Shown piece by piece: positions 1 through 6,716 of a stretch of 7,716 bases of DNA. The stretch is taken from positions 1 to 7,716 of the forward strand of contig JADGGM010000122.1 of the NCBI GenBank assembly GCA_019689955.1, read 5' to 3'. The position numbers and the translations under genes were made by a program. The stretch's first letter is position 1; each line of letters opens with the position of its first letter. The notes under the pieces were generated by a model. It did not search any database and had not been told where the DNA came from. It saw only the letters and a list, made by a program, of their open reading frames with translations. Source of the DNA: Gemmatimonadaceae bacterium (lineage in GTDB: Bacteria > Gemmatimonadota > Gemmatimonadetes > Gemmatimonadales > Gemmatimonadaceae).

Positions 1-46
1 CCCGGCCCCCCGGCGCCCACCCCGCCCGGGCGCGCCGCGCCCCCCC
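1..46. other. C/G-rich low-complexity left edge
   Basis: These bases are almost only C and G, with C runs of 5 to 7. In the frame of the downstream dehydratase they give a Pro/Arg/Gly/Ala string with no resemblance to the aconitase fold, which should continue here. It looks like a low-quality contig end or misassembly rather than a real sequence element, but this cannot be proven from the window alone. Confidence 0.45.
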
Positions 47-1093
47 GGCTCCGAAGCGATCTGTCACTCCAAGATCCTCGAGGCGCACGCCCTCCCCGGG
101 CAGGTCATCATCGGCTCGGACTCGCACACGCCGCACGCCGGTGCCGTGGGGTGCATCGCGTTCGGCGTCGGCACCACGGCGATCTTCAACTCGTGGATCA
201 CGAAAGACGTGCGCGTCGAGGTCCCCAAGTCGTTCAAGGTCATCGTGCGCGGGCGGAAGCCGGCGAACGTGACCGCGAAGGACTTCATGCTCGAGATCCT
301 GCGCCACCCCTACATCAAGAGCGGGGAGGCGATCGGGCAGATCGTGGAGTATGCGGGCGAGGCCGTCGAAGCGCTCTCGGTGGACGAGCGTGCCACGATG
401 ACCAACATGGCGGCCGAGGTCGGTGCGTTCACCGGGATCATCGCGCCCGACGAGAAGACCGTGGAATACCTCGTGGCCCAGCGCGGCCTCTCCCCGGCAG
501 CCGCGCGTGCGCTGTGCGAGGGGCTCTACTCCGACGACGGCGCCGAGTACGTGAAGGTCATCGAGATCGACGCCGCCGCCGTGCGCCCCATGATCGCCCT
601 CCCCGGCGACCCCGGCAACGGGTTGTACGTGGATGAGCTCCCCGGCACCGTGCGCATCGACATCGCCTATGCCGGATCGTGTACGGCCGGGAAGAAGGAA
701 GACATGGACATGTACGCGCGCGTCTTCAGCGCCGCCGTCGCGCGCGGGGAGCGGGTGGCACCACACGTGCGGTGCTACATCCAGTGCGGCTCGCGCGAGG
801 TGTTCGAGTACTGCCAAGCGCGAGGGTACGACCGTGTCTTCGCCGACGTGGGGGCCACGTTCATCGAGCCCTCGTGCGGGGCGTGCATCAACGCCGGACC
901 CGGCGTGTCGCGCACCAGGGACGAGGTGACCATCTCGGCGATCAACCGGAACTTCCCCGGACGGTCGGGTCCGGGGCAGCTCTATCTGGCCTCGCCGTAC
1001 ACCGTGGCCGCTTCGGCCATCGCCGGGCGGATCGTCGAATGGGATGCGGGATCGGAGGAGAGGGCGGGAGCACGAGAGCTCGTTCACACATGA
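2..1093 (+). CDS. Aconitase/3-isopropylmalate dehydratase large subunit family protein, 5'-truncated
   Basis: This is the C-terminal part of a [4Fe-4S] hydro-lyase of the aconitase superfamily (LeuC/homoaconitase type), which isomerises hydroxy-acids by dehydration and rehydration in the cytoplasm. The family's DSHT motif is seen at bases 119-130 (GSDSHT from 113). The first cluster cysteine is in AGSCTAGKKEDM (codon 680-682), and the other two are in SCGAC (codons 875-877 and 884-886). The C-terminal signature NRNFPGRSGPG follows near 950. The GTG at 146 is an internal valine, because homologous sequence (ICHSKI, LPGQVIIGSDSHT) continues upstream in frame to about base 47. Bases 1-46 are open but read as Pro/Arg/Gly low complexity and are probably not genuine. 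Roughly the first 100 or more residues of the family are missing. No swivel (small-subunit) domain follows, so a separate LeuD-like partner is expected elsewhere. The exact substrate (isopropylmalate, homoaconitate, citrate or another) cannot be settled. Confidence 0.88.
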   Translation, partial: PAPRRPPRPGAPRPPGSEAICHSKILEAHALPGQVIIGSDSHTPHAGAVGCIAFGVGTTAIFNSWITKDVRVEVPKSFKVIVRGRKPANVTAKDFMLEILRHPYIKSGEAIGQIVEYAGEAVEALSVDERATMTNMAAEVGAFTGIIAPDEKTVEYLVAQRGLSPAAARALCEGLYSDDGAEYVKVIEIDAAAVRPMIALPGDPGNGLYVDELPGTVRIDIAYAGSCTAGKKEDMDMYARVFSAAVARGERVAPHVRCYIQCGSREVFEYCQARGYDRVFADVGATFIEPSCGACINAGPGVSRTRDEVTISAINRNFPGRSGPGQLYLASPYTVAASAIAGRIVEWDAGSEERAGARELVHT

Positions 1094-1207
1094 ACCAGAT
1101 CGTCCATCGAACCCCTCCGCGCTCTCCCGTCCACTGCGCGCCGCGAGCGCTGCGCTCCCCCGGTTTCCGATTCGCGTCGTCCACCCTTCACCGCCCCCGG
1201 CTCGCTC
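1094..1207 (+). other. Gap between dehydratase and hydrolase genes
   Basis: This 114-base gap has no convincing promoter, terminator or ribosome binding site. An ATGA at 1090-1093 overlaps the dehydratase stop and opens a 42-codon arginine/proline-rich frame that ends at 1218, inside the hydrolase start. This frame looks fortuitous by composition, although it could couple translation of the two genes. Confidence 0.4.
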
Positions 1208-2029
1208 ATGCGCGGTGAGTTCGTCGACGTGGGCGGGGCGCGCCTGTACTACTACGCCGCCGGGACACGCGGCGCCGGGGAGCCGATCGTCCTCATTCAC
1301 GGCTTCCCCACCTCGTCCCATCTGTGGCGCGACGTGGTCCCCCTCCTCCCCGAGGGGCACCGCGTGGTCGTGCTCGACCTCCTCGGCTACGGCCGCAGCG
1401 ACCGCCCGCTCGACCGCGACCTGAGCATCAAGGGGCACGCGGAGCGGGTGATCGGGCTCCTCGACGTGCTCCGCATCTCCTACGCGTCGATCGTCGGGCA
1501 CGACCTGGGGGGCGGGATCGCGCAGTATCTCGCCGTGCGCTACCCCACGCGCGTCGCGCGCCTCTGCCTGATCGACTCCGTGGCGTTCGACGACTGGCCC
1601 ACGCGCCAGGTGAAGCTGGCGCGCGCGACCCTCCCGCTCACGCGCCACCTCCCCACCACGTGGATCCTGACCGCGGTCCGCTCCGAGCTGGAGCGCGGCT
1701 ACGCCGAGGAAGACCGCGGCGCCCGGTCCATCGACATCTACATCCGCCCGTTCTGCCAGCCCGAGGGGCGCGAGGCCCTCGTGCAGCACCTCGAAGCGCT
1801 CGATCCGCAGGAGACCGTCGCCCTCGCCCCCCGCCTCAAGGACATCGTCGCGCCGACCGCGATCATCCACGGCGCGCACGACCCCTTCCTCCCCCCGGCC
1901 GTCGCGAAGAAGCTGCACGAAGCCATCCCCAACTCCACGCTCGACATCATCCACGACGTCCGGCACTTCGTCCCCGAGGAGGCGCCGGAGACGATCGCCA
2001 CCATCCTCGCGCGCTGGCTCGCGCGCTGA
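1208..2029 (+). CDS. Alpha/beta hydrolase with aspartate nucleophile (epoxide hydrolase/dehalogenase-like)
   Basis: This 273-residue cytoplasmic alpha/beta-hydrolase-fold enzyme has no signal peptide. Visible motifs are the oxyanion-hole HGFP at residues 31-34, the nucleophile elbow GHDLGG with Asp99, the acid Asp225 in HGAHDPF, and the catalytic His253 in RHFVPEEAPE. An Asp rather than Ser at the elbow is the pattern of epoxide hydrolases and haloalkane/haloacetate dehalogenases, which form an ester intermediate on the aspartate. The Trp that usually follows this Asp in haloalkane dehalogenases is Leu here, so that reaction is not assured. A helical cap domain fits residues about 125-205. 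The ATG at 1208 is the first start codon after the dehydratase stop in this same frame. No clear Shine-Dalgarno precedes it. The gene lies 114 bases downstream of the dehydratase on the same strand and converges with the S9 peptidase gene. The fold is certain; the substrate is unknown. Confidence 0.9.
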   Translation: MRGEFVDVGGARLYYYAAGTRGAGEPIVLIHGFPTSSHLWRDVVPLLPEGHRVVVLDLLGYGRSDRPLDRDLSIKGHAERVIGLLDVLRISYASIVGHDLGGGIAQYLAVRYPTRVARLCLIDSVAFDDWPTRQVKLARATLPLTRHLPTTWILTAVRSELERGYAEEDRGARSIDIYIRPFCQPEGREALVQHLEALDPQETVALAPRLKDIVAPTAIIHGAHDPFLPPAVAKKLHEAIPNSTLDIIHDVRHFVPEEAPETIATILARWLAR

Positions 2030-2062
2030 CCGGCGCGCGGGGTAGGGGCCCGCGCGCCGGTC
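2028..2062. terminator. Convergent stem-loop, likely bidirectional terminator
   Basis: A perfect 14-base-pair inverted repeat has arms at 2028-2041 and 2049-2062 and a 7-base loop (2042-2048). It begins inside the hydrolase stop codon (2027-2029) and ends 16 bases before the stop of the converging S9 peptidase gene. The stem is almost wholly G/C and would be very stable in either transcript. No T tract follows on either side, so it is not a canonical intrinsic terminator. The position between two converging genes is what supports the terminator reading. Confidence 0.65.
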
Positions 2063-2077
2063 CAGCCCATCACGCGC

Positions 2078-4165
2078 TCACTGGCGCGCCGCGTCGGCGC
2101 GCACGGCCTGCGTGGGGCTCGTGCGGCGGTACCGCTTGTACCAGCTCATCATGTAGAGCTGCGTGCGCATGAAGTTCGACGGCTTCGAGGCCGTGCCGTG
2201 GTACTCCCCGGCGAAGCGGAGCATCGTCGTCGGCACGCCGCGCACCTTGAGCGCCGCGTAGAGCTCCTCCGTCTGCGGGATCGGCGTGCGCATGTCCAGC
2301 TCCCCCGTCATGAGCAGCGTCGGCGTCGTCACCTTGCCGACCGACATGAGCGACGAGTGCGCGAGCCACGCCGTCGGGTCCTCCCAGAACGGCTTGTCGA
2401 AGAAGCTGTACGTGAAGAGGGGGATGTCCGTCTCCCCGGCCATGCTGATCCAGTCGATCACCGGGCACCGCACCGCCGCCGCGGCGAACCGGTTGGTGTG
2501 CCCGATCACCCAGCTCGAGAGCACCCCGCCGCCGCTGCACCCGCCCACGTACATCGCCGTCGTGTCGATGTACCCGCGCCCGATCACGGTGTCGACGCCG
2601 GCCATGAGATCGTCGAAGTCGACGCCGGGGTAGTTCTGCTCGATCGCGCCGACGAAGCTCGAGCCGTAGCCCGTGCTCCCGCGGGGGTTGGTGTAGAGCA
2701 CCACGAAGCCGTTCGCGGCGAAGTTCTGGAAGCTGTAGTTGAACCCGACGTTGTACATCCCCTGCGGCCCGCCGTGGATCTCGAGGATGAGCGGGTACTT
2801 CTTCGTCGCGTCGAACCCCGGCGGGGTGACGATCCACCCCTGGATGCGCGCCCCGCCCGTGGACCGGTACCAGATCTCCTCCACCTTGCCGAGCCGGATG
2901 TGCGAGAGCAGCGCTTCATCCGCGTGCGTGAGCGTGGTGAGCGTCGCCGGGCGGCGGATGTCGAAGCGGACGACGTTGGGCGGCTCGGTGTACGCGGTGC
3001 GCACCGCGACCGCGGTCCCGTTCCGGGCGAGCGAGAGCGAGGTGAGCATCTGCGTCCCCGTCGTCACCGGCTTCACATTGCCGCGGAGGTCGGCGAAGTA
3101 CACGTTCGCCGAGCCGCGGTCGGCCGCGGTGAGGTAGATCCCGCTCCCGTCGGCCGCCCACTGCAGGTCGTCCGGGTCGCGGTCGAGCGAGCCGGAGAGC
3201 TCGGTGGCGCCGCTCCCGTCGGCGTTCATCACGTAGAGCTGCGCGGTGGTCCACGTCTTCTTGACCCACGGCGCGCCGGTGTACGCGATGCGCTTCCCGT
3301 CGGGGGAGAAGACGGGGGACGACCACGTCCCGCGCGTCGAGGTGAGGCGGCGCATGGCGCCGGTCGCGACGTCGACCGCGTAGATGTTCGACTCGCGGTA
3401 GCGCAGGTCAGCGGTGGAGTCCTCGAGGCCGTCGAAGACGATCGTCTTCCCGTCGGGGGACCAGTCCCAGCCGACGGAGGTCGGCGTGCCGTCGAACACC
3501 GCGCCCACGTTCCATGCGCCGTGCGTGAGCTGCCGCGCGGCGCCGCCATCGGCGGGGACGATGAAGAGGTGCGTGTACCCCGCCTCGGTGAACCCTTGCC
3601 GGTCGCGCCGGTAGTGCAGTCGGTCGATCACCCTGGGCGCGGGGGTCCACTTGGCCCCGGCCGGCGGCGCGGGGAGGTCGATCTTCCAGTCGCTGCGCGC
3701 GGGGACGAACATCGTGAAGCCGAGCATCTTCCCGTCGGGCGACCACCGCACGTTCCCCGGCGAGTGCGTGAGGTGCGTGATCTGCGACGGCGGTCCGTCG
3801 ACGTCCACCCACTTCACGAACAGTTGCGCCCCCTTCGGCTCCCCCTCGGCAAGGTACGCGATACGCGTCCCGTCCGGGGACCAGTGCGCGTCGCCCCCCT
3901 TCGCGAAGAAGCGATTGCGCGAGCCGTCGGTGCGCATGATCCACAGCTCCGTGTCCCACTTGTCCTCGACCTTGTTCACGAAGCGCCGCACGTAGACCAC
4001 CTGCGATCCGTCCGGCGAGAGCTGCGGCGCGCCGACCGTCTCGTAATCCAGGAAATGATTGACCGTGAGGAGGGTGTCGGAGGCGGTCTCCTGTCCGGCG
4101 ACCGGCGCCGGGTGGAAGACGACCGCGGCGAAGATGACCGTGACCGCGAGCGCACGGCGGCGCAT
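2078..4165 (-). CDS. Secreted S9 family serine peptidase (acylaminoacyl-peptidase/prolyl oligopeptidase-like)
   Basis: This 695-residue exported peptidase would hydrolyse short peptides outside the cytoplasm. An N-terminal signal peptide is seen (MRRR, hydrophobic core to about residue 17, cleavage near residues 23-24 at PVAG). A beta-propeller of TolB/PD40-type blades follows, with SPDG repeats near residues 50, 96, 142, 236 and 287 and a weaker one near 338. The C-terminal alpha/beta-hydrolase domain begins around residue 430. It contains HGGP at 464-467, the nucleophile elbow GCSGGG with Ser544, the acid in GELDMRTP (Asp624), and the base in GEYHG (His656), so the triad is intact. Length is normal for the family. 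The ATG is supported by a purine-rich GGGGGA five bases upstream. The gene lies 97 bases after the M14 peptidase stop on the same strand and may share its transcript. The precise subfamily (S9A, S9B or S9C) is uncertain; the overall layout fits S9C best. Confidence 0.93.
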   Translation of the reverse strand: MRRRALAVTVIFAAVVFHPAPVAGQETASDTLLTVNHFLDYETVGAPQLSPDGSQVVYVRRFVNKVEDKWDTELWIMRTDGSRNRFFAKGGDAHWSPDGTRIAYLAEGEPKGAQLFVKWVDVDGPPSQITHLTHSPGNVRWSPDGKMLGFTMFVPARSDWKIDLPAPPAGAKWTPAPRVIDRLHYRRDRQGFTEAGYTHLFIVPADGGAARQLTHGAWNVGAVFDGTPTSVGWDWSPDGKTIVFDGLEDSTADLRYRESNIYAVDVATGAMRRLTSTRGTWSSPVFSPDGKRIAYTGAPWVKKTWTTAQLYVMNADGSGATELSGSLDRDPDDLQWAADGSGIYLTAADRGSANVYFADLRGNVKPVTTGTQMLTSLSLARNGTAVAVRTAYTEPPNVVRFDIRRPATLTTLTHADEALLSHIRLGKVEEIWYRSTGGARIQGWIVTPPGFDATKKYPLILEIHGGPQGMYNVGFNYSFQNFAANGFVVLYTNPRGSTGYGSSFVGAIEQNYPGVDFDDLMAGVDTVIGRGYIDTTAMYVGGCSGGGVLSSWVIGHTNRFAAAAVRCPVIDWISMAGETDIPLFTYSFFDKPFWEDPTAWLAHSSLMSVGKVTTPTLLMTGELDMRTPIPQTEELYAALKVRGVPTTMLRFAGEYHGTASKPSNFMRTQLYMMSWYKRYRRTSPTQAVRADAARQ

Positions 4166-4170
4166 ACGAA

Positions 4171-4176
4171 TCCCCC
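4171..4176 (-). promoter_or_regulatory. Ribosome binding site of the S9 peptidase gene
   Basis: On the minus strand GGGGGA lies five bases before the ATG that ends at 4165. It is the best Shine-Dalgarno-like element before any start in the window, and it supports the signal-peptide start of this gene. Confidence 0.5.
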
Positions 4177-4262
4177 GCGATGGAGTGGAAGTGTGAGAGA
4201 GCGGCCCTACCCTAGCGAATGACGCCCAAGTCGTCCAGCATCCTTAGCGGCGCCCTCTGCCG

Positions 4263-6651
4263 TCAGGGGGAGAGCATCGCCCCCCAGACGAGCGGATACG
4301 TCGCCATGCTCTGCCCGCGGTACTGCGGGCGGAACCCGAACAGCACCACCCGCCCTTTCCCCTTCCGCACTTCCACGAGCGCCGCCTTCCCCGCGAGCTT
4401 CTCCCCGCCAAGAAGCCACCCCGAGAGGAGCGGGTTCCCCTGGTCCGCGTAGCGCGCCACCACCGTCGCGCGGGTGGAGTCGGTCACCTCGAACGCCGGG
4501 CTCTCCTCGAACCACACCGCGGTCGGCGCGGGCGCGGTCACGAGGCGCGCGATCGGGTGGTCGCGCCGCAGCGACACCTCGAGGAGCGAGCCCGGGGCGT
4601 AGAAGTCCCGCGGGCCGACGCCCTCCAGGACGTTGCGCACGGGGAGCGCGAGCGCCTTCGCCGCCCACGCGCTCGCCTCGTTGAACGTGATGAGCGTCCC
4701 CCCGTTCTCCACGAACGCCGCGAGCTGCTCCACCCCCTTCCCCGCGAGCCCGCCGCGCAGCGAGTCGGGGTAGGAGGCGTAGAACGCGCCGTCGTCGATC
4801 GCGCGCGGCGGCTCGTCGGGGATGATGATCACGTCGAAGCGCCGGTCGAGCCCTCCCGCGCGCACGTCGCGATTCACGATCGAGGTGTACGGGATGTGGT
4901 ACTGATCGAAGACCCACCGCGTCCACCCTTCGTCCATCGACGGCGCGTAGCTCCGATAGATCGCGATGCGCCGCGTCGCGCCCTCGCCGGCACTGAGCCC
5001 CGCCACCGCGAGCGTCGGGGGCGGGATCGGCGCGACGGGATCGGAGAGCGGGACCGTGAGCGAGTCGGAGATTGCCGCGACGGTCACCCCCATGAGCAGA
5101 GGGAGCGTGTGCGCGGTGACGTCGTACGGCCGCTTGGGCGGGCCGCCGGGGTACTCGCGCAGGTTCGGGTAGTGTTGCCGCTCCAAGAGCGCCTTCGCGA
5201 ACCCGCCGTACGGCTGCGCCGTGAGCACCACGTACGTTCCGCCGGGGTACGTGGCCCCCCCGGCGGTGAACGACGCGCCGGCGCGGCGCACCTCCACCTG
5301 CCCGCGCTGCAGGATGCGCAGCACGGTCGCGAGCGCCGCCGGGTCCCCCTGCTGCGCCGGGATGACGAACGCCGTCGGCCACGACGCGCGCCCCGCCGCG
5401 TGGCGTCCGGCCACGGCGCGGTCCGCCACCTGCGCGAACGACGTGAGCCATTGCCGCCGGTCGCTCGCCGCCTGCGTGAGCAGCGCCCACGTGGCGCTCG
5501 TCTGGTAGTCGACGATGTCGCGGAGCGCCCAGTGCCCGCCGGGCCACGGCTGCAGGAAGTTCCACGACTCCGTGCGCGGGTCGAAGGTGAGCGCGGGGCG
5601 CAGCGAGTCGAACGGGATGTCGATCGGCGTGGCGAGCCGCGCGCTCGCCGTCTCGGTGAGGATGCGGATCCCGCCGTGGTAGTGCTGGTACGCGCGCGCG
5701 GGCGTCCACGCATCGTACGAGGCCTCGTTGGAGATCCCGGTCTTCCCCTCCGCCGTGAGGCGCCACGTCATGGCCAGCCCCATCTCGTTCACGCCGGCCA
5801 TGATGACCGGGTCCACGTTCGGCTCGATGGGGTCCATGTACGGAGGGATGAAGATCCGCGAGCCGAGCGATCCCTGCTGGTGGATGTCGTTCACGATCTC
5901 CGGGTGCCACATGCTGTGCAGGGAGTCGATCGTGAGCTGCGTCTCGACCTGGGTGAAGGCGTACCAGTCGCGGTTGTTGTCGTGCCCCGTGTACTTGTGG
6001 TAAAGCACCGGCGGCGGCGACCCTTCCCACGCCTTGCCGAGCGATGCGCGGTACCAGTCGCCGACGATGTCCACGCCGTCGGGGTTGAGCGAGGGGACGA
6101 GGATGGTGATGACGTTCGCGCGGATCGAGCGGGCGGCGTCGTCCTCGCCGGCCACGAGGCGGTGGGCGAGGACGAGCGGGGTGAGGATCCCCCCCACCTC
6201 GGTCGAATGGATGCTCGACGTCACGAGGACGACGACTTTCCCGTTCGCGAGGAGCGAGTCGCGCTCCCCCGGGTGCTGGAGCCGCGGGTCGGCGAGGCGC
6301 CGCTGGATCTCGCGATAGGCGTCGAGGTGCGCGAGTGTGGCCGAGTCGCCGATGAACGCGGCGATGAACGGGCGACCGAGCGTCGTGCGCCCGAGCGTGT
6401 GCACCGTGATGCGCGGGCTCGCGCGGTCCAGCGCCGCGAAGTACGCGACCACTTGCGACCAGTGTGGGAGCTTGCGGTCCGTTCCCGGCTCGAACCCGAG
6501 CACCGCGGCCGGCGTCGGAACACGGAGCGCGGGCGCCGTCGCGCGCGGCGCCGCGGCCCCCGGGGGGGGGGGCAGTCGGGCGGGGGGGGGGGGCCGGCGG
6601 GGAGGTGGTCAGGAGCGCCACGGCGAGCGCGGCAACCAGTCGTCGACGCAT
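4263..6651 (-). CDS. Secreted M14 family zinc carboxypeptidase with C-terminal GATase1-like domain, apparent frameshift near the 5' end
   Basis: This zinc-dependent peptidase has an intact catalytic domain in the frame 6503 down to 4263. Counting residues from the GTG codon at 6503, the zinc ligands are His99 and Glu102 (HSTE) and His208 (NDIHQQG). Substrate-binding NPDG is at 140-143, NNRD with Arg178 follows, and the general-base Glu284 is in LTETAS. Residues about 510-740 (RIAIYRSYAP, FDVIIIPDEPP, VENGGTLITF) resemble the class I glutamine-amidotransferase-like domain found at the C-terminus of some bacterial M14 proteins. The GTG at 6503 is probably an internal Val, because in-frame sequence continues upstream to 6608 with no signal peptide. 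A clear signal peptide (MRRRLVAALAVALL, from the ATG at 6651) lies in another frame. The two frames are joined by poly-G runs at 6562-6572 and 6582-6593. Removing one G, or adding two, gives one protein of 795 or 796 residues. The gene follows the 2TM-like gene by 65 bases and precedes the S9 gene. Confidence 0.9.
6561..6600. repeat. Poly-G tracts within the M14 peptidase leader region
   Basis: The plus strand has runs of 11 G (6562-6572), 3 G (6578-6580) and 12 G (6582-6593), followed by short GG pairs and a GGGG at 6599-6602. On the coding strand they read as poly-Pro. The reading frame changes across this tract. Such runs are prone to sequencing error and to polymerase slippage, and they also have G-quadruplex potential. 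Confidence 0.8.
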
Positions 6652-6690
6652 TGAAGAATGGCTCAGGTGGAGTGCTTTCCCGCAGTACGT

Positions 6691-6704
6691 CCCCCGCGCG
6701 GGGG
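6691..6704 (-). terminator. Short GC hairpin after the 2TM-like gene (weak candidate)
   Basis: A perfect palindrome folds as a five-pair C/G stem around a GCGC loop. It sits 13 to 26 bases beyond the stop of the 2TM-like gene and before the M14 start. It lacks a T tract and is short, so it may be only a weak pause site or chance GC-rich symmetry. Confidence 0.25.
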
Positions 6705-6716
6705 GCGTTGAGCGCT

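Noticed and set aside
146..1093. GTG at 146 as the true start of the dehydratase
   Set aside because: In-frame conserved sequence including the DSHT motif lies upstream of it, so it is an internal valine codon.
1324..2172. A 282-codon plus-strand frame within the hydrolase region
   Set aside because: It is a shadow of the hydrolase in another frame, with an Arg/Pro/Ala-only composition.
2520..2550. Possible replacement of the S9 nucleophile serine by cysteine (GGCSGG)
   Set aside because: Aligned on the following GGGVL, the elbow is GCSGGG, so Ser544 holds the nucleophile position and the Cys is only its neighbour.
2198..4222. A 674-codon plus-strand frame antisense to the S9 peptidase
   Set aside because: Its translation is Arg/Val/Glu/Gly low complexity without domains, whereas the opposite strand encodes a full peptidase with an intact triad.
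4166..4262. A separate promoter between the M14 and S9 genes
   Set aside because: I could not find -35 and -10 like hexamers with acceptable spacing; only the ribosome binding site is supportable.
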